The notes: generated from the sequence alone by a model not told the origin. DNA of 64,000 nt from G963691835 sp963691835 (GCA_963691835.1 OY829383.1:1178001-1242000), one strand, 5' to 3'; positions 51,584 through 61,482 are shown, counted from the stretch's first letter. Made by a program: numbers and translations.

Positions 51584-53176
51584 TTAGTTCTTGATGTAGA
51601 CGTTGTCCCAGGGCACCTGGGTTCCCCAGATGGAGTCCACCGGCGGATTGCCGACCCGGTCCTTGTTCCAGACGGTGTGGAACGGCGAGGTGACCAAGTA
51701 GGCAATGGGTGCGTCGTCCACAACGATGGTCTGGATCTGATTGTACAGGGCTTTGCGCTTCTCCGGGTCGATCTCGGAGCTTGCCTGTTCCATCAAGGCA
51801 TCCAACTCAGGGTTCTTGTATTGCTGTGTGTTGTGCCACGGCACACCCGGCCGGATGTTGTCCGACCTGTAGGTCCGGTGCACACCGATGACCGGATCAC
51901 CCCAGTTGAAGACAGAGTCGATCGTCATATCGAAGTCGTGATTGGATACTTTCTTGATCCAAGCGCGGATATCCGGTGTGACGGAGATCGTGACGTCGAT
52001 GCCCACTTTCTTGAGTTGGGCCTTCGAGTACTCCGCCATTCGCTTGAAGGTTCCCCGGTTGACGATCAGGTCCAGCTCAGCCTTGAAGCGCACGCCGTCG
52101 TCACCCTGCGGCAAACCTGCCTCATCAAGGAGCGCGTTGGCCTTATCGAGATCGAGATCGTAGGGATTGACGCCCTCGGGGGCGAAAACGCTGCCGGGAT
52201 GGATCGGACCGAGGGAGCGCTGGGCAAAGCCACCCATGATGGCGTTCATGATGAACTTCTTGTCGAGGGCGTAAGCGATGGCCTGGCGAACCTTTTTGTT
52301 GTTGAAAGGTTCCCGCTCCATGTTGAAGGCCAGCCATTGCAAGGCGCCGACGGCCTCATAGCCCGATGCCGTCATGTCAATGTTGTCGGCACGCTTCAGA
52401 CGGTTCAGCTCAATGGGATCGGAGGCCCAGGCATACATGTCCGCCTGACCTTCCTCCATCGCGATAACCCGGCTCGTCGACTCAGCGATCCTCCGGTAGA
52501 CGATCCGGTCAAGATAGGGGCGTCCGTCGATGAAGTAGTCATCGAAGCGGTCCATTATGATGTACTCGCCGGGCTTGAATTCCGTCAGCGTGAACGGGCC
52601 GCAACCAACCGTGCCATCGGCGTTGTTCGGATGCTTGCGGATGTTGACGTCGTCGCCGCCGTAAACATGCTTCGGCAGTACGGTTCCGAGCTGGGAGGAC
52701 ATCGCCAAAAGAATGGCAGGATGCCGTTTGCTCATCTTGACGACGGCCGTGTGCGGATCCGGTGTCTCAACGGCCTCGACGACCTCATACATCGTCTTGA
52801 AGGGGTGATTGGCCTTGGTTGTCTCAATCGAGAAAGCCACGTCCTCGGAGGTTACCGGCTTACCGTCGTGAAACTTGGCATTCTTGGCGAGGTTGAGGGT
52901 CAGCGACATGCCATCATCCGACATGGACCAGCTCTCAGCAAGATAGGGCTGCGGATTCCAATCCTTGTCGAACCGAAGCAACGCGCAATGGAACTGTACG
53001 CCGGGTATGCCTGTGGGTGTTCCAGACGCGATGTTGGTATTGAAGTGCCCACCGATCAACTGGTTGATGTAGGTGAGCGTTCCGCCCTGTTTGGGCTCTT
53101 GCGCGGCAATTGCGCCGGTTGTCGTGCCAACCAAAATTGCCGTGGCTGCGATCAATCGTCTGGAGGCTGAATTCAT
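51584..53176 (-). CDS. Peptide-type ABC transporter solute-binding protein (DppA-like)
   Basis: 530 residues, SBP family 5. Sec signal peptide (about 1-25, ending GAIAA), then QGGTLTYINQLIG and the hallmark region LRFDKDWNPQPYLAESW with WSMSDDGMSLTLNLAKNAKF. It captures a peptide, opine or other nitrogenous ligand in the periplasm. First structural gene of the operon, 121 bp after the LysR regulator and separated by an AT-rich promoter zone. Confidence 0.92.
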   Translation of the reverse strand: MNSASRRLIAATAILVGTTTGAIAAQEPKQGGTLTYINQLIGGHFNTNIASGTPTGIPGVQFHCALLRFDKDWNPQPYLAESWSMSDDGMSLTLNLAKNAKFHDGKPVTSEDVAFSIETTKANHPFKTMYEVVEAVETPDPHTAVVKMSKRHPAILLAMSSQLGTVLPKHVYGGDDVNIRKHPNNADGTVGCGPFTLTEFKPGEYIIMDRFDDYFIDGRPYLDRIVYRRIAESTSRVIAMEEGQADMYAWASDPIELNRLKRADNIDMTASGYEAVGALQWLAFNMEREPFNNKKVRQAIAYALDKKFIMNAIMGGFAQRSLGPIHPGSVFAPEGVNPYDLDLDKANALLDEAGLPQGDDGVRFKAELDLIVNRGTFKRMAEYSKAQLKKVGIDVTISVTPDIRAWIKKVSNHDFDMTIDSVFNWGDPVIGVHRTYRSDNIRPGVPWHNTQQYKNPELDALMEQASSEIDPEKRKALYNQIQTIVVDDAPIAYLVTSPFHTVWNKDRVGNPPVDSIWGTQVPWDNVYIKN

Positions 53177-53297
53177 GTGGATGCTCCCGGTAGCTCTTAT
53201 TCGGTTCTCTCCCTCAGCCAGAAGGTTAACGTTCTCTAAAATTATGAAAACTGGTTTTAATGCGGCTCAAAAGCTTATTCTATGCACTTAGAGTACA

Positions 53298-54230
53298 TTA
53301 TTGTTTAACAGCAAGGGGTAAGAAGGCGCCATTATCTCTCATCTCTAAGCAGTTTTTCATAAAAGTCAGAACCACCTCCGGTTGGCGTGTCGCTTGAAGA
53401 GTAGCCATACCGAAATTCGGAGCCATTCCGCAGTTGCTGATGGGTACAGCTCTAAACCGCTGATCACCCTTCTGATAGCCCGGCGGTTTCATGTTGAGCA
53501 GAGTGTGTCCAAACCCGGCGGACACCAACGCTCTCGCAATCTCCGAGGACTGTGTCATGTGGGCGATGTTCGGCTTCAGTCCGCGATCCTTGAACAGAGA
53601 CATGAAAGCGTACCGGACAACTGGGAGATCGAGGAGAATCATGGGATGTGCAGACAACTCCTCCATGGTCACCGAGCCCTGATCACCCAAAGGATCATTG
53701 ACAGAGAATAGAGCATAGGTCGGAGCGTTGAGGAGCGGCTCGAACGTGTGCCTTGCATCCGTTGACAACTCGTATGTGAAAGCAAGGTCAGCCTTACCCT
53801 CGTTGACGAAGTCCATGACCGTCGCCAACGTCCCCTCCATAATCACCACGGAAAGCTGCGGGAATCTCTTGGTAACGTTATCTAGGACCACCGGGAGAAA
53901 CGCGGGCGCGGATGTTCCGTAAATGGCAATCCGCACCGTGCCTGTTGCCATTCCACCAACCGATCTAACATCCGCTTCAAAATGCCGGGACTGTTCGATG
54001 TAGCGTCGAATGAGGCTGAGAACCTGCTCACCTCCGGGTGTGGTTTGGATACCCTTCGCCCGGGTCCGGATGAACAGATCGAAACCGACCTCGCTCTCCA
54101 AACCGTCGATGGCGGAGGTGATGGACGATTGTGAGATGTTGAGTTCGCTCGCCGCGTGAGCGATGGAGCCGAGCCGGCTCGCCGCTTCGATGTATCGGAG
54201 CTGCTTGATGGTGAAGTTGAACTGAGCCAC
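53298..54230 (-). CDS. LysR-family transcriptional regulator of the peptide-transport operon
   Basis: 310 residues, GTG start. N-terminal HTH (IKQLRYIEAASRLGSIAHAA and ELNISQSSITSAI) and substrate-binding domain with VRIAIYGTSAP and FVNEGKADLAFTY. It lies directly upstream of, and co-directional with, the DppA-like gene, so it is the likely regulator of import and the amidohydrolase. It is divergent from the amidase at 54582. Confidence 0.9.
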   Translation of the reverse strand: MAQFNFTIKQLRYIEAASRLGSIAHAASELNISQSSITSAIDGLESEVGFDLFIRTRAKGIQTTPGGEQVLSLIRRYIEQSRHFEADVRSVGGMATGTVRIAIYGTSAPAFLPVVLDNVTKRFPQLSVVIMEGTLATVMDFVNEGKADLAFTYELSTDARHTFEPLLNAPTYALFSVNDPLGDQGSVTMEELSAHPMILLDLPVVRYAFMSLFKDRGLKPNIAHMTQSSEIARALVSAGFGHTLLNMKPPGYQKGDQRFRAVPISNCGMAPNFGMATLQATRQPEVVLTFMKNCLEMRDNGAFLPLAVKQ

Positions 54231-54581
54231 TCAGAGTTCCACAGGCGACTTTATCTACAGGCCAAACGCATTTGCCCACAAGGCCAGATCAGCCGCAAGA
54301 CAAGTACCGAGCATCAGCGATCGTAAAGCAGGGAATGGACCAATACTGCCGCCCGTTCGTCATGGTTTCTTTCGTCGAGGTAAAGCCGGTCAATCGCCTT
54401 GAGGCCGGCCGGACAACGTCTGGTCGTGATTATTGCTGTACCTGCCCATCGCGAGGATCACCGCAATTTTTGGCTTGATTCTTCCGGTCCCGGCGGCCCA
54501 TCTTCTGGCTGCCGGCCTGCTCTGTTGGTTTTCTCCCTCCCTTGAAACCGCATCCACAGGATCAGACGAGGACGGGCACTC
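54231..54581. promoter_or_regulatory. Divergent region between the LysR gene and the amidase
   Basis: 351 bp. Promoters of both divergent genes are expected here. The amidase ribosome site is a GAGGACGGG about 6 bases before its ATG. No strong inverted repeat or open frame with family resemblance is visible. Confidence 0.4.
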
Positions 54582-56000
54582 ATGACAGACCGACCGCTAT
54601 GGCAACTTAGCGCCGTTGAGCTATCGAACCGCATCTCTAGCGGCAGCGTTACCGCGACGGAGTCGGTGGAATCCGCCGTCGCGCGGATGAACGAGACCAA
54701 CCCGCACATCAATGCCCTGAACAAGCTCAGCGCAGATACCGCCCTAAGCGAAGCGGCGCATCTGGACGCGGTGTTCAAAACGTCCGGACCGGTCGGCCCC
54801 CTGCACGGGGTTCCGATCACAATCAAAGACAATGTCGATCAGCCTGGCTTTGCGACCAACAACGGCGTGAAGGCCTTCGACGTATGGGTCGCATCTGAAG
54901 ACGCGCCCATTGTGGCCAACATGAGGGACGCTGGGGCGGTGGTGATCGGCCGCTCAAACACACCGGAGTTCTCCTTACGCGCGACGACGGAAAGCCCCGA
55001 CTTTGGCCGCACCTACAACCCCTGGAACGACTGGGCGTCCGCCGGTGGATCCTCCGGTGGAGCCTCCGCTGCTGTCATGTCCGGGATGGGCGCGATCGCC
55101 CACGGAAACGACATCGGCGGCTCTCTACGCTACCCCTCGACTGTGACCGGCGCCGCCACGGTCAAACCCGGCCTTGGCAGGACGCCGGCCTACAATCCCT
55201 CGCAACGGGAAGAGCGGGGTATCCTGTCGCAGATCATGTCGACACAGGGGGTGATTGCCCGCGAAGTCCGCGACGTCCGGCTGGCCATGCGAAGTGCGGT
55301 CACCTACAGACCACAGGATCCGTGGATGGCGCCCGTGCCTTTCGAGGGCCCGGCACTCGAGGGGCCCGTGAAAGTCGCGTTCACCCGCAACCCGTTTGAG
55401 TTCGACCTTCATCCGGAAGTCGACAAGGCGCTGACCGTTGCCCGAGAGGCGCTCAGCGAGGCCGGGTACGACCTCGTCGAGGTAGAGCCCCCGAATGTCA
55501 GGGCCATCGGCGATATGGCATGGCGCACACTGCTTGGAGAGCTGAAGGTCCACACTCTCCCTCTGATGCGTCAGTTCGGCAGCCCGTCCTTCAACACCTA
55601 TCTTGACCACCTAATGGATATCGCCCCCCCGTTCGAGGGCAATGATCTGCTGGTCGCCATGGCGGAACGCAGCGCCCACGTGCGCGACTGGCTGGTTTTC
55701 CTCCAGGAGTACCCGCTGGTCCTGACACCTTTCAGATTGCAGCCGACCTACGCTTGGGACCGGGACTATCAGGGCCGCGAGGGCGTGGAAGACGTCCTCT
55801 ACCAAGGCATCTACAGCATATCCATGAACTTCCTTGGCCTGCCGGCGGGTAACGTCAGCGCAAACTACAATGATGGTTTGCCGATCGGTGTGCAGATCAT
55901 TGGCCGCCGGTTCCGGGAAGACATGATCCTGGATGCTTGCGAGGCGATCGAAGCCCGCGTCGGCGTGATGGCGCATCGCTTGTTTGAGCGCGAGGCATAG
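54582..56000 (+). CDS. Amidase signature family protein
   Basis: 472 residues. Complete Ser-cisSer-Lys triad: Lys in VPITIKDNVD, cis-Ser in AGGSSGGASAAVMSG and nucleophile Ser in GNDIGGSLRYPS. The C-terminal LGLPAGNVSANYNDGLPIG is typical. It hydrolyses an amide to acid plus ammonia or amine. It differs from the amidase at 28233 and could act on a product of the LysR-linked import system or feed the CoA transferase module downstream. Confidence 0.92.
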   Translation: MTDRPLWQLSAVELSNRISSGSVTATESVESAVARMNETNPHINALNKLSADTALSEAAHLDAVFKTSGPVGPLHGVPITIKDNVDQPGFATNNGVKAFDVWVASEDAPIVANMRDAGAVVIGRSNTPEFSLRATTESPDFGRTYNPWNDWASAGGSSGGASAAVMSGMGAIAHGNDIGGSLRYPSTVTGAATVKPGLGRTPAYNPSQREERGILSQIMSTQGVIAREVRDVRLAMRSAVTYRPQDPWMAPVPFEGPALEGPVKVAFTRNPFEFDLHPEVDKALTVAREALSEAGYDLVEVEPPNVRAIGDMAWRTLLGELKVHTLPLMRQFGSPSFNTYLDHLMDIAPPFEGNDLLVAMAERSAHVRDWLVFLQEYPLVLTPFRLQPTYAWDRDYQGREGVEDVLYQGIYSISMNFLGLPAGNVSANYNDGLPIGVQIIGRRFREDMILDACEAIEARVGVMAHRLFEREA

Positions 56001-56074
56001 GTGCGGAGCTGAGCCGACGAGCCGCCCAATCGCAAAGTATCGAGGGCGCCACCAACACTCGCCGCCGCCGCGGG

Positions 56075-56902
56075 TCAGAAGATCTCGAGAAGACGCAGGG
56101 TCTCCGCTGCCGCGGCGAGACGTGGGCCGAGATCGTTGTCGATCTCCTGACGACTGGTCCGGAACGTGGGTATTCCACAGGTCATGACCACACAGAGACC
56201 ATCTTTGGTTTTGCCCAAGGGGGTCGACGCCCCGAAAACCGTTTCCCGCCAATCGCCGAAGGAGGTGCAGAAACCGCGTTCGGCACAGCTTTCGATGGCT
56301 TTATCGATGGCCGCCGCGTGGGCCTTCAGGAGATGCGGGTAGACGCGGCGCACCTCCTCCAGCTTCTGTGCCCGCTCTTCCGGGGTGAGCATTGCCAGAA
56401 GCGCCCGTCCGTTCGAGGCCGATGGAACGGGTGTCGTCATCCCGATCTCCGGGACATGAGGAAAGTCTCCAGGTGTGCCGGCGGTCTGAATGAAGACTGT
56501 GTCCGGCCCGGCAAACACCGAGAGTGAAACGTTTCCTTTAGAGATTTCAGCGACTTCGGTCATGGTCCGGGCGGCGCGCTGCCGCCAGCTCATGGACGAG
56601 AGAACCGGATAGGACAGAGTGAGGATTTTCGGATCCAGCCGATATCCACCCGATGGATTGCGGCGCAAGTAACTCTGCGCCACCAGGGTCTTGCACAGTC
56701 GGGAAACGGTGGCTTTGTTGAGACCCAACCGGGATGCGATCTCGGAGTTGGTAAGGATCTCCGCTCCGGACTGAAAGCTGCTGAGAATGTTCAGACCGTT
56801 CGTCAGGGTCGAGGAAACGGACAGGTCTTTCTCCGTCGGCGTAGATGCTGAGGAAAGGTCTGAATTGTCTTCGCCAGTCTGCACTGTGTCGCGACCGCTC
56901 AT
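56075..56902 (-). CDS. IclR-family transcriptional regulator
   Basis: 275 residues. A 30-residue Ser/Thr/Asp-rich N-terminal tail precedes the winged HTH (LTNSEIASRLGLNKATVSRL); the effector domain follows with VPSASNGRALLAML and the C-terminal FGASTPLGK/TCGIP elements. It overlaps the CoA transferase gene by 4 bp and should control that gene and the divergent acyl-CoA genes at 58.2 kb. Confidence 0.9.
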   Translation of the reverse strand: MSGRDTVQTGEDNSDLSSASTPTEKDLSVSSTLTNGLNILSSFQSGAEILTNSEIASRLGLNKATVSRLCKTLVAQSYLRRNPSGGYRLDPKILTLSYPVLSSMSWRQRAARTMTEVAEISKGNVSLSVFAGPDTVFIQTAGTPGDFPHVPEIGMTTPVPSASNGRALLAMLTPEERAQKLEEVRRVYPHLLKAHAAAIDKAIESCAERGFCTSFGDWRETVFGASTPLGKTKDGLCVVMTCGIPTFRTSRQEIDNDLGPRLAAAAETLRLLEIF

Positions 56903-58110
56903 ATGACCCCTTTACTGCGCAAGTCATCGACCTCCTGGGACGACAACCCTAGCAGCTTTTCGTACACAGTGTCGTTGTCCGCCCCCAGGTTCTTCGCCGT
57001 CCATTTTGCCTGTGCCGGATTGCGTGTGAACTTGGGAACGACCCCTTGTACCCGGACGGCTCCAAAGTCTTCGTCCGGTATTGAAACGATGGCGTCGCGC
57101 GCCTTGAACTGCGGATCCTCGAAGATCTGATCGATCGAATAGACCGGAGCGATTGTTCCCTTCGCGCGCGTAAACGCGTCGAGCACCTCCTCTAGCGTGT
57201 GCGACGCTATGAAACCTCCGAAGATGCGATCTAACTCCTTCGCGTTCTCAACCCTCTTGGCATTAGTTGAGAACCTGGGATCGCTTACCAACTCGGGATG
57301 TCCGACAGCCGTAGCGTTGGCAAGGAAGGTCGTGTTCGTGCTGCCCGCGAGGGAAACGTAACGCTTGTCGCTGGTCATGTAGACGTCGGAGGGGGCCGAG
57401 TACTGATTTCGGTTACCGCTCCGCCCGCGAACGTCACCCAACTGATCGTACTCGATCGCCAGAAAATCAAGCAGCCGGAAGGTCGCCTCGGTCAGGGACA
57501 GATCAATCTCCTCCCCTTTGGCTGGCTTGTCCTTGGAGATCCGGAACAAGGCCGCCAGCACCGACATGGCACCAAAAACACCACCGATTGCGTCGGCCAG
57601 CGGAAACCCGGAATGCATCGGTGGACTGTCAGGCTCTCCTGTGATGTGAGTCAGCCCACCCATCGCCTCGAAAATGCGGGCGAAGCCTGGACGGTCGCTA
57701 TAGGGACCGTTCTGCCCGAAGGCGGTGGTGCGGAGAATGACGAGCTTTGGGTTGATCGACCAAAGGGTTTCCTTGTCGAGACCCCAGCGGTCCAATGTTC
57801 CCGGGCGGAAATTCTCGATCAGAACATCGAACTTCGGCAGCATCTGCTTGAACAGCTCAGCGCCCTCGTCTTTTCGCAGATCCAGGGTGCCAAACTGCTT
57901 GCCGCGATTGGTTGCCTTCCACCACAGCGATTTTCCATCCTTGAACGGCGGAAAGCCGCGCATCCCGTCGCCTACAGCCGGGAGCTCAAGCTTCAAGACG
58001 TCCGCTCCGAGGTCGGCCATGAGTGTGCTGGAGAAAGGAGCGGCAATGATTGTCGCGATATCCAGTACGCGCAATCCGGCGAGCGGGCCTTGAGTCCCTG
58101 TCGGTTCCAT
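56899..58110 (-). CDS. CaiB/BaiF (family III) CoA transferase
   Basis: 403 residues from ATG 58110 (GTGGA 7 bases upstream; a TTG at 58128 would extend it by 6). N-terminal PLAGLRVLDIATIIAAPFSS, and LMADLGADVLKLELP; the catalytic Asp is expected in the family-conserved region near FARIFEAMGGLTHITG. Transfers CoA between acids without ATP, making the acyl-CoA substrate for the divergent dehydrogenase. Carnitine, succinyl or aryl substrate is not decidable. Confidence 0.9.
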   Translation of the reverse strand: MEPTGTQGPLAGLRVLDIATIIAAPFSSTLMADLGADVLKLELPAVGDGMRGFPPFKDGKSLWWKATNRGKQFGTLDLRKDEGAELFKQMLPKFDVLIENFRPGTLDRWGLDKETLWSINPKLVILRTTAFGQNGPYSDRPGFARIFEAMGGLTHITGEPDSPPMHSGFPLADAIGGVFGAMSVLAALFRISKDKPAKGEEIDLSLTEATFRLLDFLAIEYDQLGDVRGRSGNRNQYSAPSDVYMTSDKRYVSLAGSTNTTFLANATAVGHPELVSDPRFSTNAKRVENAKELDRIFGGFIASHTLEEVLDAFTRAKGTIAPVYSIDQIFEDPQFKARDAIVSIPDEDFGAVRVQGVVPKFTRNPAQAKWTAKNLGADNDTVYEKLLGLSSQEVDDLRSKGVI

Positions 58111-58151
58111 ACGGTATTCCACTCTCAAAAATCCGGTGTTTGACGCTGATT

Positions 58152-58179
58152 GTTATAATATGCGATATCAGATCGTCAA
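58152..58179 (-). promoter_or_regulatory. Candidate sigma70-type promoter of the CoA transferase-IclR operon
   Basis: On the minus strand TTGACG (58179-58174) and TATAAC (58157-58152) are 16 bp apart, and the -10 is about 40 bases before the CoA transferase start. The region also overlaps ATATGCGATAT, a short palindrome that might be an operator. No experiment supports this. Confidence 0.4.
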
Positions 58180-58201
58180 TTGTTCGTATTATTGGAACAC
58201 T

Positions 58202-59455
58202 ATGATGGTGTCTTTCGAGATCAGCGAGCCCGCCCACGCCGTGATCGAGCGCGCGCAGGCCTTCTATGCCGCACAGATCCTGCCGCGTCATCGCGAGTGG
58301 GTTCAGACGGTGTGCCGTGACGGAAAGCCCGCCGCCTTCGTGAAGGACCTTCAGAAAAAGGCGCGGGAACAGGGGTTGTGGAACCTCGGCATACCCGATC
58401 TGGCCGAAGATGAACCTGGTACCCGGCTCAGCAACCTCGAATTCGCGCCAATTGCCGAACTCCTCGGCCGACTGCCTTGGGCATCGGAGGTGTTCAATTG
58501 CCACGCGCCGGAAACACCGAACATGATCATGCTTCAAGCGCTGGCAACGCCGGCGCAGAAGGAGCGTTGGCTACACCCCCTTATGAATGGGGAGACGCGC
58601 TCAGCCTTCGCCATGACGGAGCCCGCCGTTGCGTCCTCCGATGCGACCAACATCGCCACAAGAATAGATCTTCAGGGTGATGATCTGGTGATCAACGGCC
58701 ACAAGTGGTTCGCCACCGGCGGCGCCCATCCGGAGTGTTCCTTTCTGATTGTCATGGGCGTTTCCGACCCGGACCTCGGCCGAACGGGCCGACACAGCAT
58801 GGTGATTGTGCCGGTGGATACGCCCGGCGTGCGGGTGACCCGCAGCTTGCGCTACATGGGATGGGAAGATCATTCAGCACCCATCGCCGAGATCCGGTTG
58901 GACGATGTCAGAGTTCCGGTCGAGAACCTGCTCGGCCAACGCGGCGGCGGGTTCGCCGGGGCACAGGTGCGCCTGGGACCGGCACGCATTCACCATTGCA
59001 TGCGGTGCGTGGGACTGGCGGAGATGGTGCTCTCTGTGATGATGGCGCGGGCCAATGAACGGACGGCCTTTGGCCGGGATGTCATTGAGTACGAAACAGT
59101 TCAGCGATGGGTCGCGGAAGCCCGCATCGACATCAACCAGACCCGGCTGTTCATTCAACATGCGGCTTGGCTACTGGACAACAACCCGGGCCGGGACGCG
59201 TGGGGGGCGATCTCCCAGATCAAAGTCGCTACACCAAGTATGTTGCAAAAGATCACCGACCGGGCGTTGCAGGTGTTTGGCGCGTTGGGTGGGACCGACG
59301 ATACGTTGCTCCATCACGCAGCCACTTATGCGCGGTGGCTGCGGATCGCCGATGGTCCGGATGAGGTTCATCTGCGGCAGGTGTTTCGCGCCGAGCCACA
59401 ACCCGATTGGTCGATCGCGGATTGTCCCTACATCACCCCCGCCGCCGTGAATTGA
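58202..59455 (+). CDS. Acyl-CoA dehydrogenase (FadE/ACAD11-like)
   Basis: 417 residues from ATG 58202 (or 58205). The frame back to 58136 has no family resemblance. FAD-binding FAMTEPAVASSDATNI, NGHKWFATGGAHPEC, and the C-terminal VFGALGGTDD and RIADGPDEVHLRQ are typical of the FadE/ACAD10-11 group. Introduces a 2,3 double bond into an acyl-CoA; the next gene hydrates it. Divergent from the CoA transferase. Confidence 0.92.
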   Translation: MMVSFEISEPAHAVIERAQAFYAAQILPRHREWVQTVCRDGKPAAFVKDLQKKAREQGLWNLGIPDLAEDEPGTRLSNLEFAPIAELLGRLPWASEVFNCHAPETPNMIMLQALATPAQKERWLHPLMNGETRSAFAMTEPAVASSDATNIATRIDLQGDDLVINGHKWFATGGAHPECSFLIVMGVSDPDLGRTGRHSMVIVPVDTPGVRVTRSLRYMGWEDHSAPIAEIRLDDVRVPVENLLGQRGGGFAGAQVRLGPARIHHCMRCVGLAEMVLSVMMARANERTAFGRDVIEYETVQRWVAEARIDINQTRLFIQHAAWLLDNNPGRDAWGAISQIKVATPSMLQKITDRALQVFGALGGTDDTLLHHAATYARWLRIADGPDEVHLRQVFRAEPQPDWSIADCPYITPAAVN

Positions 59456-59548
59456 ACGTCGTCAGACCGGGAGGTTGGAGACTAATGTCTCATGGAGGAG
59501 CCACCGTCTTACCGGCCGACCCCGATTGACCGCGAATGGAGAGAAGAA

Positions 59549-60349
59549 ATGACGGATACTGTGACCACACAGGTTAAGCGGGAGCTTTCCGGAAACACGT
59601 TGCTCCTGACGCTCGATGGGCCGAAATCACGCAACGCCGTCAGCCCTCCGGTCTATGCAGCCCTTCAGGAGCAGCTTATCCAGGCGGCCGATGATCCAGC
59701 GGTCAGGGCGATCGTTCTGAGTGGTGCAAACGGTTTCTTTTGCTCCGGCGGTGACGTCAACAACCTGAAACGCAGCGCGTCGCAGCCGCTGCACGAGGTC
59801 AGTCGAAGCACGGACGGCCTCAACGCCATGATCAAGTGGGTCCGCGCCTGCCCGAAGCCGGTCATCGCGGCCGTCGAGGGTGGTGCCGCAGGCGTGGGTA
59901 TTTCGCTCGCTCTTGCCTGTGATCTGATCGTCGCATCGCAGGCGGCCAAGTTTACGGTCGCCTACGTCCGGATTGGTCTGACCCCGGATGGCGGTGTCAC
60001 CCATTTTCTGTCCGCCGGGCTTCCCCGCCAGTTGGTTACCGAGATGTGTCTCCTGGGAAAACCCGTCGTTGCCGATGTCCTGGCGCATCACGGGCTGATC
60101 AACCGCGTGGTGCCCGAAGGCTCAGCACTGGATGCCGCATTGGAGCTGTCCAGCGCCTTGGCGCAGGGCCCGGCAGGTGCCATGGCCAAGATCAAGCAAC
60201 TGATCGAGGTCGCGCCTAAGAACGACCTGGCAACCCATCTCGACGCGGAAGCAAGGGGTATGAACCAATCCCGCTATACGGCGGAGGCGAAGGAAGGCAC
60301 CCGCGCCTTTCTGGAGAAGCGGAAGCCGGACTTTAACGTCGGCAATTGA
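59549..60349 (+). CDS. Enoyl-CoA hydratase/isomerase family protein
   Basis: 266 residues from ATG 59549 (AGAGAAGAA upstream; the frame to 59492 is only leader). Crotonase fold: oxyanion-hole FCSGGDVNNLKR and VEGGAAGVGISLALACD, and active-site region VRIGLTPDGGVTHFL, where the usual second Glu is not clear (Asp-Gly). Hydrates, isomerises or otherwise processes the enoyl-CoA from the upstream dehydrogenase. Confidence 0.9.
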   Translation: MTDTVTTQVKRELSGNTLLLTLDGPKSRNAVSPPVYAALQEQLIQAADDPAVRAIVLSGANGFFCSGGDVNNLKRSASQPLHEVSRSTDGLNAMIKWVRACPKPVIAAVEGGAAGVGISLALACDLIVASQAAKFTVAYVRIGLTPDGGVTHFLSAGLPRQLVTEMCLLGKPVVADVLAHHGLINRVVPEGSALDAALELSSALAQGPAGAMAKIKQLIEVAPKNDLATHLDAEARGMNQSRYTAEAKEGTRAFLEKRKPDFNVGN

Positions 60350-60411
60350 GGATACGGCCATCCCTCGCTCGGCGTGACTTGAGTGGGGCCCAAGCGATCG
60401 AAAGTCGATCC

Positions 60412-61431
60412 CTAAGGCTTGAAGGAGCGGGTCGTTTGCCCGGCAACCAGATCGACCGGCATGACGACACGCTCCAAATTCCGGGCACCCCGAATCCTTG
60501 AGACGACAAGCCGGGCCGCCGACAGCCCCATCTGCGCCCTAGGCGTCCTCGATGTCGTCAGTGTCCGGGCAAGCACGGCGTTTATTCCGAGGTCATTGAA
60601 GCCCACGATCCCGATGTCGTCAGGGACCAGTTTTCCCGCTTCCGCGCACGCCGCCATCCCTCCGAACGCCAAATGATCGTTGAGCAGGTAAATCAGGTCT
60701 GGTGACTGGGATCCGGTGATGACGGCCATGGCGCCATCAAAACCCGCCTTGAAGGATGGTGCGTCGTTGATCCGGACCTCATCCACAAACGGGGCGTCTA
60801 CCGTCATGAAGGCGTCCAAAACCCCCTTGCGGCGCTTTTCCGCGCGCGGATCCCGGCCCGCCAGCACACCGACGTAGGCTGGTCGCCGATAGCCGAGGCG
60901 AACAAGATGGCGGCCCATAGCGTAGCCCGCCTGATAGTGGTCGACACCGATGTTCAGATCGATCGGGGACTCCGCAGCGTCCCACAGCTCGACGACGGGA
61001 AAGGGTGCATTTCTTAGTCGATCGCGGACAGCTTCCGACCGATCGACGCCGGTCACCACGATCGCTGCGGGAGACCAGGCAAGCATCCGCTCTACCCAAG
61101 CCTCCTCTCGTGACGGATCGTAGTCCGACGTCTCAATCATCGTCTCAAGTCCGGCTCGCATCAAAGGTTCCCGCATCCCGTCGACGATCTCCGCGAAAAC
61201 CGCGTCGAACAGGGTCGGAACCGATATCGCAATCAGATTGGATGTCGCCGCGGCAAGGGAGCCCGCGATGCGATTGGGCGCGTAGCCCAACTTTCGAGCG
61301 ATGGAAATGATCCGCTCTCTCGTTTCGTCAGAGACCCCTTCAAGCCCTCGCATCGCTCGGGATACCGACATGGCCGAGACGCCCGCCGCCTGAGCGACGT
61401 CCTCAATTCTGGGCTGCCCCGTAAGCTTCAA
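60412..61431 (-). CDS. LacI-family transcriptional regulator
   Basis: 339 residues. TTG 61431 is chosen: GGAGGAG ends 4 bases before it, and the product starts MKLTGQPRIEDVAQ; the longer TTG frame to 61467 reaches the operator. HTH IEDVAQAAGVSAMSVSRAMRG, hinge ARKLGYAPNRIAGSLA, then a periplasmic-binding-protein-like sugar domain (GVDHYQAGYAMG, VGFNDLG). Divergent from the sugar ABC genes, which it most likely represses. Confidence 0.92.
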   Translation of the reverse strand: MKLTGQPRIEDVAQAAGVSAMSVSRAMRGLEGVSDETRERIISIARKLGYAPNRIAGSLAAATSNLIAISVPTLFDAVFAEIVDGMREPLMRAGLETMIETSDYDPSREEAWVERMLAWSPAAIVVTGVDRSEAVRDRLRNAPFPVVELWDAAESPIDLNIGVDHYQAGYAMGRHLVRLGYRRPAYVGVLAGRDPRAEKRRKGVLDAFMTVDAPFVDEVRINDAPSFKAGFDGAMAVITGSQSPDLIYLLNDHLAFGGMAACAEAGKLVPDDIGIVGFNDLGINAVLARTLTTSRTPRAQMGLSAARLVVSRIRGARNLERVVMPVDLVAGQTTRSFKP

Positions 61432-61466
61432 GCCACTCCTCCATAGTCGCAGTCCAACAATCGCCA

Positions 61467-61482
61467 ACGTTAGCGCTAACGT
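61467..61482. promoter_or_regulatory. Perfect 16-bp palindrome, LacI-type operator
   Basis: ACGTTAGC-GCTAACGT is perfectly self-complementary with a central CpG, as in LacI-family operators, and sits in the lacI-ABC divergent region 36 bp upstream of the chosen LacI start and 87 bp before the ATPase GTG. A second, spaced inverted repeat TTGTTC-N11-GAACAA occurs at 61504-61526. Confidence 0.7.

Noticed and set aside
58182..58198. LexA/SOS box in the GTTC-N9-GAAC motif
   Set aside because: Alphaproteobacterial SOS boxes are GAAC/GTTC direct repeats with 7-base spacing; orientation and spacing here do not fit.
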